DNA of 64,000 bases from Mycolicibacterium mageritense (GCF_010727475.1 NZ_AP022567.1:496001-560000), one strand, 5' to 3'; counted from the stretch's first letter, positions 34,113 to 42,310 are shown. Numbers and translations: made by a program. Notes: generated by a model not told the origin, from the sequence alone.

Positions 34113-34625
34113 TCAGGACTTGACCGGTGGGCGGTAGAAGATCGCGAGCTGGCCGATGCCGCCCGCCAGGCCCAGCACCACCGCGATCGCTAGCCCGCAC
34201 CAGCCGTAGAGCAGGTGGTAGAAACCCGTCGAGGAGAACAGCGCGTAGTCCAGGCTGTAGCGGCCGGCCCCGGTCCCGGCGATCGCGACCGCCGAGACCG
34301 CGAGGACCAGGTTGTACTCCCAGCCCTCCTTGACGATGAAGAAACCGTTGTGCCGGTGCACCGTCCAGGCCGCCACGAGCATGAGCGCCACGAACCCCGC
34401 CGCGGGCACCGGCGTGAGCAGGCCGACCGCCAGGCCGAGACCGGCTGCGATCTCGGTACTGGCCGCGACCCTGGCGTGGAACATGCCGGGCTTCATGCCG
34501 ATACTGTCGAACCATCCTGCGGTGCCGGGGATCCGGCCGCCGCCGAAGAACTTGTTGTAGCCGTGCGCGGCCATCGTCAGACCGAGCACCACCCGCAGGA
34601 TCAGGATCGCAGTATCAGCAGCCAT
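34113..34625 (-). CDS. DoxX-family membrane protein
   Basis: A 170-residue DoxX protein with four helices; AILILRVVLGLTMAAHGYNKFFGGGRIPGTAGWFDSIGMKPG is the typical N-terminal part. ATG at 34625; upstream in-frame codons overlap the intergenic region. Its position 22 bases after the SDR gene on the same strand suggests joint transcription under the TetR-type repressor at 35431. Confidence 0.83.
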   Translation of the reverse strand: MAADTAILILRVVLGLTMAAHGYNKFFGGGRIPGTAGWFDSIGMKPGMFHARVAASTEIAAGLGLAVGLLTPVPAAGFVALMLVAAWTVHRHNGFFIVKEGWEYNLVLAVSAVAIAGTGAGRYSLDYALFSSTGFYHLLYGWCGLAIAVVLGLAGGIGQLAIFYRPPVKS

Positions 34626-34647
34626 GTAACAGAATCTAGGACATCTG

Positions 34648-35412
34648 TTAAACCGCCGCCCACCCACCGTCGACGCTGAGCACCGCACCGTGGATGTTGG
34701 CAGCGTCGTCACCGGCCAGGAACACCACAGCGGCGGCGACCTCTTCCGGCGTGCTCATGCGCCGCGACGGGATCCGGGCCAGCACCGGCGCGACGTGATC
34801 GACCACGTCGGCGGCACGTTCGGTGGCGATCGGCCCGGGTGCGACGGCGTTGACCCGCACGTTCGACGGGCCGTACTCGGCGGCCCACGACTTGGTCAGC
34901 GAGTGCACGGCGGCCTTTGTGGAGGAGTACAGCGCTGATTTGTCACCGCCGATCAAGCCGTTGATCGAGCCGATGTTGACGACGGCACCGTGGCCACGCT
35001 GCGCCATCGCGGGCACCACTGCGCCGGTGAGCAGGAAGGGCGCGATGACGTTGGTCCGGTAGGACTCCAGCAGGGTCTTTTCGGAGATCTGCTCGGACGG
35101 TTCCGGCAACGCCCACGACGCGGCGTTGTTGACCAGGATGTCGAGTTGCCCGCCTGCCGCCGCGACGGCTTGTTCGGCCAGCCGGCGCACCTCGACATCC
35201 CCTGCGCCGAGGTCGGCGGCGACGAATTCGGCACGGCCGCCCGCAGTGCGGATATCGGCGACGACGGTATCGCCGCGCTCCTTGTCACGACCACTGACGA
35301 CGACGAACGCGCCCTCAGCCGCCAACGCCTTGGCGATGGCGACGCCGAGACCACCCGTAGAGCCTGTGACCAGTGCTGTGCGGCTCTGCAGCCGCGTATT
35401 GTTTGGACTCAT
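34648..35412 (-). CDS. SDR-family oxidoreductase
   Basis: A 254-residue classical short-chain dehydrogenase. The NAD(P) motif TGSTGGLG is near residue 15, NNAAS follows near 90, and the catalytic YSSTK motif and a PGPIATE segment are present. ATG at 35412 lies inside the first of two TGGAC-N6-GTCCA operators, so repression by the divergent TetR protein is likely. Substrate unknown; similar genes act on quinones or keto acids. Confidence 0.85.
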   Translation of the reverse strand: MSPNNTRLQSRTALVTGSTGGLGVAIAKALAAEGAFVVVSGRDKERGDTVVADIRTAGGRAEFVAADLGAGDVEVRRLAEQAVAAAGGQLDILVNNAASWALPEPSEQISEKTLLESYRTNVIAPFLLTGAVVPAMAQRGHGAVVNIGSINGLIGGDKSALYSSTKAAVHSLTKSWAAEYGPSNVRVNAVAPGPIATERAADVVDHVAPVLARIPSRRMSTPEEVAAAVVFLAGDDAANIHGAVLSVDGGWAAV

Positions 35413-35419
35413 GGGTCCA
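35404..35419. promoter_or_regulatory. TetR operator candidate O1 (TGGACTCATGGGTCCA)
   Basis: TGGAC-N6-GTCCA palindrome overlapping the start codon of the SDR gene. A sister site is 34 bases away. Confidence 0.6.
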
Positions 35420-35430
35420 GGTGTAATCCG

Positions 35431-36039
35431 ATGAAAATGGACTCGCAAGTCCAGAAACTCACCGCGAAGGGCGAGGCGACCAGGCGCCGCATCATCGAAG
35501 GCGCCGCGGCAGAGATCCGCAGCCGCGGCGTTGCCGAGACCACGCTCGACGACATCAGGGCGCGCACCCTGACGTCGAAAAGTCAGCTGTTCCACTACTT
35601 CCCGGGCGGCAAAGAACAACTTCTGCTCGCGGTCGCATCCCACGAGGCCGACCAGGTGCTGGCCGACCAGCAACCACACCTCGGCGCACTGACCTCGTGG
35701 GCAGCCTGGCAGCGGTGGCGAGATGCAGTCGTCGAGCGCTACCGAAAACAGGGGCAGAGCTGCCCCATGAGCATGCTGATGTCCGAGATCGGTCGCACCA
35801 CCCCCGGCGCGCAGGCCGTGACCGCGGCGCTCATGCAGCGTTGGCACGACGAGATCGCCGCCGGGGTCGCCCACATGCAAGCCCAGGGCAAGATCGCGGC
35901 CGGTGTCGACGCCCGGCGCGCGTCGGCCGCGCTACTGGCGGGGATCCAGGGCGGCGTGGGCATCCTGCTGGCCACCGGTGACATCGCCTATCTCGAGGCA
36001 GCCCTGGACGTGGGCATCAAGAATCTGCGGGCCGCCTGA
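35431..36039 (+). CDS. TetR-family regulator (LmrA/YxaF-like)
   Basis: A 202-residue repressor. The helix-turn-helix is at about 14-60 (EATRRRIIEGAAAEIRSRGVAETTLDDIRARTLTSKSQLFHYFPGGKEQLLLAV), and the C-terminal QSCPMSMLMSEIGRTTPGAQ is typical of the LmrA/YxaF subgroup. Start ATG 35431 or 35437. The second operator copy lies within codons 3-8, so transcription may be leaderless and self-repressed. Divergent from the SDR-DoxX pair. Confidence 0.85.
   Translation: MKMDSQVQKLTAKGEATRRRIIEGAAAEIRSRGVAETTLDDIRARTLTSKSQLFHYFPGGKEQLLLAVASHEADQVLADQQPHLGALTSWAAWQRWRDAVVERYRKQGQSCPMSMLMSEIGRTTPGAQAVTAALMQRWHDEIAAGVAHMQAQGKIAAGVDARRASAALLAGIQGGVGILLATGDIAYLEAALDVGIKNLRAA
35438..35453. promoter_or_regulatory. 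TetR operator candidate O2 (TGGACTCGCAAGTCCA)
   Basis: Perfect 6-bp arms within the first codons of the TetR gene; same outer sequence as O1. Confidence 0.6.
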
Positions 36040-36043
36040 ACAT

Positions 36044-36059
36044 TCAACATTCCTGTTGA
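36044..36059. promoter_or_regulatory. TCAACA-N4-TGTTGA palindrome
   Basis: Perfect arms five bases after the TetR stop, upstream of the MPI-like gene. Overlaps a TTGAC element that could be a -35 box. Confidence 0.45.
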
Positions 36060-36096
36060 CTATTGACACGGCTTCGTGGTGTGCTGGACCCAGACA

Positions 36097-36114
36097 TTCA
36101 ACAAGTTTGTTGAA
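36097..36114. promoter_or_regulatory. TTCAACAA-GT-TTGTTGAA palindrome
   Basis: Perfect 8-bp arms 17 bases before the MPI-like start; shares the TTCAACA half-site with 36044-36059. Pair of sites for a regulator not identified here. Confidence 0.5.
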
Positions 36115-36130
36115 CGAAAGGATGCTCGGC

Positions 36131-36787
36131 ATGCCGACGGCTGACCCCGCCTACGCCTGGACCCTCTATCGCGACACGCAGCAGCGCATAGTCGACCTCA
36201 TGGACGACGACGCGTGGGACACCCGACTGCCGGCCTGCCCGTTGTGGTCGGTGCGCGACGTCGTCGCACATCTCGCGGCAGTCGCGGAGGACTGGGTGAG
36301 CGGCACCCTGACGGTGCCGCCGACCGACGCCGAGACCGCGGCGCAGATCGCCCGGTTCGAAGGCCACGACACCGCCGACGTCTTGGCCGCCTGGGACAGC
36401 GCGGCAGGCCAGCTGCAGCGCCTGGCCGCCGACGGCACCGCCCCGCCGCTCGGCGACATCGTGGTTCACGAGCACGACATCCGGGGCGCCCTCGGCGTAC
36501 CGGGTGCGCGCACCGATGCGGCCGTGTGGCAAGTCTCCGACCAACTGCTCGACATGCTACGGACTCCGGTTCCGGTTCGGGTGACCGTGGAGGACGGCGA
36601 ATACCGCGCCGGCCCGCGGACCGGTGACGAGATCACTCTTCGCACAACCCGATTCGAAGCGCTGCGATGGCGCAGCGGACGGCGCAGCCATGCTCAGCTC
36701 GCCGCGATGGACTGGTCGGCCGACCCCGGACCGGTACTCGAGCATCTGTATCTGTTCGGGCCCGCACAGGCCGACCTCGTCGAATAG
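36131..36787 (+). CDS. Mycothiol-dependent maleylpyruvate isomerase N-terminal-domain protein
   Basis: A 218-residue DinB/MDMPI-fold protein (TIGR03083-like), a group that uses mycothiol or metal for thiol transfer. The opening AWTLYRDTQQRIVDLMDDDAWDTRLPACPLWSVRDVVAHLAAVAEDWV holds the first metal-site His (VAHL), and GDIVVHEHDIRGALG holds the other two. ATG at 36131 has AAAGGA eight bases upstream; ATG at 36122 is possible. Followed after 8 bases by the DUF899 gene in the same operon. Exact reaction unknown. Confidence 0.8.
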   Translation: MPTADPAYAWTLYRDTQQRIVDLMDDDAWDTRLPACPLWSVRDVVAHLAAVAEDWVSGTLTVPPTDAETAAQIARFEGHDTADVLAAWDSAAGQLQRLAADGTAPPLGDIVVHEHDIRGALGVPGARTDAAVWQVSDQLLDMLRTPVPVRVTVEDGEYRAGPRTGDEITLRTTRFEALRWRSGRRSHAQLAAMDWSADPGPVLEHLYLFGPAQADLVE

Positions 36788-36795
36788 GGGAACTG

Positions 36796-37527
36796 ATGAG
36801 CTCCGAAACACCAAGCCGGCCAACGGTTGTCGACCGCGCGGCATTCGAGTCCGAGGTCGCCGCGCTACGGATCCGGGAAAAGGCGCACGTGCGGGAAGGC
36901 GACGCCATCGCCGCGGCGCGCCGGCGGTTGCCCATGGTCGAGGTCGACGCGACGCTGGAACTGACCGGGCCGGACGGACCCACCACGCTGCTGGACGTCT
37001 TCGAAGGCAGACGCCAACTGCTGGTGTACTACTTCATGTGGCACGCCGGGCATCCCGCACCGGAGCAGTGCGAAGGGTGCACCTGGGTGACCACGCAGGT
37101 GGCCGAGCTGTCATACCTGCATTCCCGCGACATCACCTACGCGGTCTTCGCGCAGGGGCCTTATCCGGAGAGCGCGCGGTACCGCGACTTCATGGGCTGG
37201 CAGGTGCCGTGGTACTCCGCACTTCCGTCGCTCGACCAGCTTCTGGTCGGAAGGCACGCGGGCATGATGCACATCGTGTGCTATCTGCGCGACGGCGACC
37301 GCGTCTTCGAGACGTACTGGACCACGCTTCGCGGTGTCGAGGCCATGGACTACAGCTATGCCCTCATGGACCTCACGGTGTACGGGCGTCAGGAACCATG
37401 GGAGGATTCGCCGCCGGGCTGGCCGCAGGGATGGCCGGTCGACGGCTCGAACACCCGCATCGACGGCCGGCCGATACCGCAATGGTCCCGGCTGGCGGCC
37501 GGCCGCTCCGACGACCTCAGCGGCTGA
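36796..37527 (+). CDS. DUF899 thioredoxin-fold protein
   Basis: A 243-residue DUF899 (thioredoxin-like) protein. LLDVFEGRRQLLVYYFMWHAGHPAPEQCEGCTWVTTQVAEL corresponds to the family's peroxiredoxin-like centre with Cys in ECEGC-like position QCEGC. ATG at 36796 follows AGGGGAA. A terminator hairpin is 31 bases after the stop. Probably acts with the MPI-domain protein upstream in thiol chemistry, inferred from the operon. Confidence 0.83.
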   Translation: MSSETPSRPTVVDRAAFESEVAALRIREKAHVREGDAIAAARRRLPMVEVDATLELTGPDGPTTLLDVFEGRRQLLVYYFMWHAGHPAPEQCEGCTWVTTQVAELSYLHSRDITYAVFAQGPYPESARYRDFMGWQVPWYSALPSLDQLLVGRHAGMMHIVCYLRDGDRVFETYWTTLRGVEAMDYSYALMDLTVYGRQEPWEDSPPGWPQGWPVDGSNTRIDGRPIPQWSRLAAGRSDDLSG

Positions 37528-37557
37528 TCGCGCTCAGCCGCCTACCCGCGATGCGCG

Positions 37558-37591
37558 AAAGGCCGGAGACCCCGAAGGGTCGCCGGCCTTT
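37558..37591. terminator. Bidirectional terminator
   Basis: Arms AAAGGCCGG and GACCC with one mismatch, CGAA loop, and complement ending in TTTT; A-rich on the other side. Lies between the convergent DUF899 and repeat-protein genes. Confidence 0.75.
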
Positions 37592-37613
37592 TCGCCCAGC
37601 GTCCATACCCAGC

Positions 37614-38051
37614 TCAGCGGCCGATGCCTGCGTCCACGCCACCGTCGACACCCGCGTCGACGATCGGGGTGTTGACACCGCCCTCGACACCCGTATCACC
37701 GGAAACACCCACAGGGGCAAACGGGTTAAACGGATTAGGCAGATCGACACCCGTTCCACCCTCGACATTGCCACCACCGACCGGAGTGCTCACACCACCC
37801 TCGACACCCGTATCACCAGAAACACCCACAGGGGCAAACGGGTTAAACGGATTAGGCAAATTGACACCCGTTCCACCCTCGACATTGCCACCCCCCACCG
37901 GAGTGCTGACACCACCGTCAGCACCACCCGTGACACCGTCATCGGCCCAGGCAGCGCCGGCGGCCGCAAGTGGAATCAGTCCAGCAGCGAGAAGTGTGCC
38001 GGCACCCACGCCGAGGCCGAATGCAACTCCGTTACGCCTAGTTTTGCTCAT
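37614..38051 (-). CDS. Secreted Gly-rich protein with tandem 39-residue repeats
   Basis: A 145-residue exported protein. The signal peptide (VAFGLGVGAGTLLAAGLIPLAAAGAAWA) probably ends after AWA. The mature part is two nearly identical 39-residue units, each GGVSTPVGGGNVEGGTGV followed by LPNPFNPFAPVGVSGDTGVE, plus a shorter degenerate third unit with GVDGGVDAGIGR. No Cys. No family recognised; the repeats are likely surface-exposed. ATG at 38051. Confidence 0.72.
   Translation of the reverse strand: MSKTRRNGVAFGLGVGAGTLLAAGLIPLAAAGAAWADDGVTGGADGGVSTPVGGGNVEGGTGVNLPNPFNPFAPVGVSGDTGVEGGVSTPVGGGNVEGGTGVDLPNPFNPFAPVGVSGDTGVEGGVNTPIVDAGVDGGVDAGIGR
37675..37908. repeat. Two 117-bp tandem coding repeats
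   Basis: Units 37675-37791 and 37792-37908 are about 93-95 percent identical by eye and in frame with the secreted protein gene. Copy number could vary between strains. Confidence 0.75.
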
Positions 38052-38388
38052 GCGGATAACCACTCCCATCATGGATTATTCGGGTGTTGTCACGGACTCG
38101 ACACATCATGAATGTCCACCGTCGACAAACCGGATATCGATCGTCGCGCCGCCGGCGTTACACACCCAAACGTCGATCATCTGAAAGGTATTGATACACA
38201 GGTAAATATCAGGAAGTTCCGGTAAGAGCTACGGTAAGCCGGGTCTGCTCATCAGGCCAGGGCGATGCGGTCGTCGCGCGACACTCACACCTTGGAAATG
38301 GCAACGACATTCACCAAGCGCTCGCCGAAACATGTTTGTGGAACGCATGTTCCATTGCCACCACCGGAAGCCAGGGCGGACTCGGTAG
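38052..38388. other. Intergenic region with one palindrome
   Basis: A 337-bp stretch, less GC-rich than its neighbours, with no convincing gene. It holds the promoter of the secreted repeat protein and the 3' flank of the WS/DGAT-like gene. A perfect palindrome TGGAACGCATGTTCCA lies at 38339-38354. Confidence 0.5.
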
Positions 38389-39645
38389 CTAAGGCCGCAG
38401 CGCCTGCTCCAACCGTCCGACGTAGGCGTCGACGTCGTCGACCGCCGACTCGGCGGCGTGCACGCTGACCGCGACGGTGTCACCGATGCCGTGCACGCCG
38501 TGGGTCAGGCCCATCATGGGCGACAGCGCCGGATAGCCGGCCGTCACCACGACCGGGCAGGTACCGAACGTCAAATCCGCGGCGCCCCGGTTGACGCTCG
38601 ACACCACGGTGTTGCCGGTCACCACCGGTGATCGCAGGGTCGGATCGAATTGCGCGACGCCCCAGCGCAACAGCGGTGCGGGAGTCGCGGCGAACGCCCG
38701 GCTGGCCGCCGCCATCGCCGGATGCGCGGCCCGGCGGCGGCGTTGCGCGAAATCCGCCACGATGCGCGTCATCCGATCTTGGCTGTCGAGCTCTGGATAC
38801 AGACCGATCCCGACGTTCCCGAAGTGGTTGTGCGCGTACCGGACTCCCGCCTTCGCCATCGGCACCTCGGCGCCAAGCGTCGCGGGATCCTCGCCGAGCG
38901 CACGGAGATGGCCGCTCAACGCCGAGGACACCGCAGCCAGAACACCGACGGTCACGGTGGGCCCCGAGATCTCGGCGCGGCGGCGCACGATGGTGCGCAC
39001 CCGGCGCGTGCCCACGGGTGCCGCGTTGCTGCGCAGGGCGGGCCGGGATTCCGCTTGCGGGGGCACCGCACCGGACGCTGTGTCCCGGACCAGTTCGCGA
39101 TGCGTGCGCGCGGCCCGAAACGCGCGGACCGGCAGCCTCGCTCCGACGAATCGCTGCGACGGCACGGCGGGCACCGGGTCGGCACGCCCGAACAACCACG
39201 CGGCCAGCGCAGATGACCGGATGCCGTCCCCCAGCGCATGTGCAACCTGGACGACGGCGACCGTGCCCGGTCCGCCTGCCCCGGGAATGCCACGCACGCC
39301 GGGGAATACGTGCAGCCGCCACGCCGCGGCGGTGGCGTCGAGCTGATCGTCGGCGAGCCGCGCAACCAGGTCGAGGCCCTCGTTCCAGCCGGGTTCTCCG
39401 ACGTCGTGCACGACGAACTGGTCGTCACCGACCTCACGGTGCACCCAAGCCGGATACGTCAGCCTGCAGTCGTCGCGAACACACAACGCCAGGTCCGCCG
39501 CACCGCGGGCCCGCATCCGCAACTCATCCAGTACACCCACGAGATTGCTTGGCACACCGTCGAACCCGTAGAGCAGAAACTGATCGCTCGGCAGTTTCGC
39601 CGACATCCACCAGGTCTGTGCGTCCACCGCCGCCAACCGGCGCAC
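38389..39645 (-). CDS. WS/DGAT-like acyltransferase with degenerate active site
   Basis: A 418-residue condensation-fold protein of the wax ester synthase/diacylglycerol acyltransferase type (DUF1298 C-terminal part: GNTVVSSVNRGAADLTFGTCPVVVTAGYPALSPMMGLTHGVHGIGDTVAVSVHA). The HHxxxDG catalytic motif reads VAHALGDG, so the first His is missing but the catalytic His and DG remain. GTG at 39645 is 3 bases after the hydrolase stop. Last gene of the Mce-associated operon. Acyl transfer to a lipid alcohol is plausible but not shown. Confidence 0.72.
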   Translation of the reverse strand: MRRLAAVDAQTWWMSAKLPSDQFLLYGFDGVPSNLVGVLDELRMRARGAADLALCVRDDCRLTYPAWVHREVGDDQFVVHDVGEPGWNEGLDLVARLADDQLDATAAAWRLHVFPGVRGIPGAGGPGTVAVVQVAHALGDGIRSSALAAWLFGRADPVPAVPSQRFVGARLPVRAFRAARTHRELVRDTASGAVPPQAESRPALRSNAAPVGTRRVRTIVRRRAEISGPTVTVGVLAAVSSALSGHLRALGEDPATLGAEVPMAKAGVRYAHNHFGNVGIGLYPELDSQDRMTRIVADFAQRRRRAAHPAMAAASRAFAATPAPLLRWGVAQFDPTLRSPVVTGNTVVSSVNRGAADLTFGTCPVVVTAGYPALSPMMGLTHGVHGIGDTVAVSVHAAESAVDDVDAYVGRLEQALRP

Positions 39646-39648
39646 CCG

Positions 39649-40560
39649 TCAGTTCTCCCCGGGGCTGCCGATGAAGTCGAGAATCTGCCGGGCCACGACC
39701 TCGGGTTGATCGAGCTGCAAGAAATGACCGGCCCGCTCGACAATCGACGTCGCGCTGCCGTCGGGCAGGATCTTCTCCACCCAGTGCGCGTAATCCGGTG
39801 CCGCACAGCCGTCATCGCTGCCGTGCAAATACAGCGTGGGTAGCTGCGGCGGCGACAGCCAGTGCTCGTGCAGTTCGGCGTACCGCGGTGGCGGCTTGCT
39901 GCCGCGCAACATGGCCCGGTAGTAGCCGATCGCCGCACGCCACCGCTGCGGCGCTCCGATCGCGGCATCCACGTGGCGGACGTCCTCGGCGGCGTTGTAG
40001 CCCGGCGACCACTGTCGCCACAACCTCGGCACCACCCACGACGCGGATCGCTCCGGCAGCCAAGGTAATTGGAAGTACATCATGTACCAGCTCCGCAGCA
40101 GCTGGCGCGGCAGCTGCGCGGCCAGCTTGCCCGCGTCGGCCACCCGGCCCAGCGGGCGGAACGATGCCGACGGGGGCACCGACATGATCACACCGCGGTC
40201 GAACGGACTGCCGGGCATGGCGGTCAGGCCCGCCGCGGCGATCGCGCCCCAGTCGTGTCCGATGAGCACATCGCGCCCAGTGGGCCCCGCTGCCCGCAGC
40301 ACCTGCAGGGCGTCGTCCATCAACGCACCGACGTGATAGCTGCCGTCGGCCGGGATCGACGACGGCACATAGCCGCGCAGGAACGGCGCAACCACCTGCC
40401 ACCCGGCGTCGGCCAGCACCGGGGCGATCTTGCGCCACCCGTACGCGGTGTCGGGAAAGCCGTGCAGACACAACGCGACCGGCGCGTCCTCCGGACCCCA
40501 CACAAGTGCCCTCAACTGCACCGCGGGCGCGGCGACGTCCAACCACCTCGGCTCACTCAT
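39649..40560 (-). CDS. Epoxide hydrolase-like alpha/beta hydrolase
   Basis: A 303-residue alpha/beta hydrolase whose nucleophile elbow is GHDWG, with Asp as in epoxide hydrolases and haloalkane dehalogenases rather than Ser. HGFPD forms the oxyanion loop, HGSDDG the acid region, and AGHFLQLDQPE the catalytic His. ATG at 40560 overlaps the stop of the upstream Mce-associated gene by 4 bases (ATGA), so it is translationally coupled. Probably opens an epoxide of a lipid or terpenoid; substrate unknown. Confidence 0.85.
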   Translation of the reverse strand: MSEPRWLDVAAPAVQLRALVWGPEDAPVALCLHGFPDTAYGWRKIAPVLADAGWQVVAPFLRGYVPSSIPADGSYHVGALMDDALQVLRAAGPTGRDVLIGHDWGAIAAAGLTAMPGSPFDRGVIMSVPPSASFRPLGRVADAGKLAAQLPRQLLRSWYMMYFQLPWLPERSASWVVPRLWRQWSPGYNAAEDVRHVDAAIGAPQRWRAAIGYYRAMLRGSKPPPRYAELHEHWLSPPQLPTLYLHGSDDGCAAPDYAHWVEKILPDGSATSIVERAGHFLQLDQPEVVARQILDFIGSPGEN

Positions 40561-41138
40561 ACCGGGTCGAACTCCGAGATCAGCCACCTGTCCCCCACCT
40601 TGTCGAGCGTGACACGAACACTGGACGCGGTGTTGGTCGGCGGATCCTGACCGACCACCACCGTCTGGTTGACGAACACCAGCACCACGGCGTGATCGGC
40701 GGTGGCCGATACGGACGCCACGGCCGGGACCGTCGCCTGGGCTGAAATCTGCTTCTGCTTGGCACCGGGAATCACCACCTCGGTGGTGAGCGCGGTGTAC
40801 GACTTCTGGAAATCCCCGGTCAGCAGATCACGGGCGGAACCGAGTTGCTGATCCACCGTGTCGGGTTGGTACGACAACATCTCAGCGACCGCGTCGCGTG
40901 CGGTCTGCACAGCCTCGGCCCGGGCCGTGTCGGCGTTGCGGACCGAATTGTCCTGCCACTTCAGATAACCCGCGGCACCTGCCAGCAGCACGGCCAGAGT
41001 GGGCAGGAGCCCGAACACCGCGACGCGCGACCAGCTGACCGTGCGCTTCGGCTTGTCCGGTTCAGTTGCCGAGTCCGCGGTCTCGCCGACCGGCTCTTCG
41101 ACGGCTTCCGGTTCGATCTTCTCGTCGTCTGCGGTCAC
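40557..41138 (-). CDS. Mce-associated membrane protein (Mas) 2
   Basis: A 193-residue protein with an acidic cytoplasmic N-terminus, one membrane helix (VAVFGLLPTLAVLLAGAAGYL) and an extracytoplasmic NTF2-like domain (ARDAVAEMLSYQPDTVDQQLGSARDLLTGDFQKSY), as in Mce-associated proteins that stabilise Mce lipid importers. No mce genes are nearby, so this is an orphan pair like the Omam proteins of M. tuberculosis. Overlaps its neighbour by 4 bases on each side. Confidence 0.85.
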   Translation of the reverse strand: MTADDEKIEPEAVEEPVGETADSATEPDKPKRTVSWSRVAVFGLLPTLAVLLAGAAGYLKWQDNSVRNADTARAEAVQTARDAVAEMLSYQPDTVDQQLGSARDLLTGDFQKSYTALTTEVVIPGAKQKQISAQATVPAVASVSATADHAVVLVFVNQTVVVGQDPPTNTASSVRVTLDKVGDRWLISEFDPV

Positions 41139-41755
41139 GGCACGAACTTCACGTTGGACACCTTTGCTTCGTCACCGACCTGCTGCACCGTCAGGAGCAT
41201 CCGCCAGGCACGTGGCGCCTGCTGCGGTGCGCCGGCGTTGGACGTGTTGACGGTGACCGCGACCAGGATCTGCGCCCCGCCGTCGGTCTCGGACTCCACT
41301 CCGGCCTCGGCGATGGTGCCCACCGACTTCGACTTGGCCTGCTTGACGACCTCGACGAACGGCTGGGCCCGCTTGGAGAAGTCGTCGTAGAAGGTACCGG
41401 TCGCGGAATCCAGCACGCGCTGCACGTCGGCGTCGGCCTGCTGCCAGTCGATCGAGGTGAGATTGAGTGCGCCCTGCCTGCCCGCTTGCAGGAACAGCTC
41501 GCGTTGTTGCTCGGCGCGGTGTGACTGGTCGGCCCGGTAGGCCAGCCAACCGGTGAGACCCGCGAGCAGCACCACGACCACGACGCCGACGATCGCCGCG
41601 AGCCGCACCGGTGACAGGCCCGACTGCACGGGTTCCGGGGATTTGCCCCCTTCTGTGTTGCCCTCTTCTTCGCTGTCGGCTTCGTCGTCGGCACCGACCT
41701 CGACAGCCGTCGCCTCCGGCTCGTCGGGCGCGTCGTCATCGGCGTGCTTGGCCAT
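41135..41755 (-). CDS. Mce-associated membrane protein (Mas) 1
   Basis: A 206-residue paralogue of the downstream gene: a long acidic N-terminus (DEADSEEEGNTEGG), one helix (LAAIVGVVVVVLLAGLTGWLAY), and an NTF2-like extracytoplasmic domain (WQQADADVQRVLDSATGTFYDDFSKRAQPFVEVVKQA). ATG at 41755 has GGAGGAG upstream, so this is the first gene of the four-gene operon. Role in lipid import is inferred from the family. Confidence 0.86.
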   Translation of the reverse strand: MAKHADDDAPDEPEATAVEVGADDEADSEEEGNTEGGKSPEPVQSGLSPVRLAAIVGVVVVVLLAGLTGWLAYRADQSHRAEQQRELFLQAGRQGALNLTSIDWQQADADVQRVLDSATGTFYDDFSKRAQPFVEVVKQAKSKSVGTIAEAGVESETDGGAQILVAVTVNTSNAGAPQQAPRAWRMLLTVQQVGDEAKVSNVKFVP

Positions 41756-41872
41756 ATTTGCTCCTCCGTGGCACTGCAACCTGCGGTGAGTGTGTCGGGG
41801 CACACACACGTGCGGTCCAACGTACGTGCCGAGGCTGATCGACGCGCAAGCCCCTGCCGGGGCCTGGCCGAC

Positions 41873-42310
41873 TCACACGGAGGCGACGGCGGCCTCCAGA
41901 TCCGCGATCACGATCTTGCGCATTCCGAACATCGCCTGCGCCGCGGCCTGGGCCCGGGCCGGATTCGGGTCGCTCATCAGCTCGAGAAGTCGATCCGGCA
42001 CGATCTGCCAGCTCAACCCGAACCGATCCTTGAGCCATCCGCACCGCGACTCTTCCCCACCGTCGACCAACCGGTCCCAGTAAAAATCAACCTCATCCTG
42101 ATCCCGGCAACCGACCATGAAGGACACTGCCTCGGTGAACGCGAACGCGGGACCACCGTTGATTCCGACGAATCGATGGCCGTCGAGCACTAACGTCGCG
42201 GACACGTCGTTGATGTACTCGACCGACGAATTCGGGAACACCGACGTGTAGAACTCGGCGGCCTCGGCGAGGTTGTTGTCGAACCACAGGGCCGGGGTGA
42301 TCGGTGGCAT
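41873..42310 (-). CDS. VOC/PhnB-like glyoxalase-superfamily protein
   Basis: A 145-residue vicinal-oxygen-chelate protein of the PhnB/3-demethylubiquinone-methyltransferase-like group: ITPALWFDNNLAEAAEFYTSVFPNSSV at the start and GWLKDRFGLSWQIVPDRLLELM near the end. These are often annotated as methyltransferase-like but lack a SAM site. Start ATG 42310. Stands alone; function unknown. Confidence 0.84.
   Translation of the reverse strand: MPPITPALWFDNNLAEAAEFYTSVFPNSSVEYINDVSATLVLDGHRFVGINGGPAFAFTEAVSFMVGCRDQDEVDFYWDRLVDGGEESRCGWLKDRFGLSWQIVPDRLLELMSDPNPARAQAAAQAMFGMRKIVIADLEAAVASV

Noticed and set aside
37675..37908. Possible CRISPR or extragenic tandem repeat
   Set aside because: The 117-bp units are in frame within a signal-peptide-bearing coding sequence and have no spacers.
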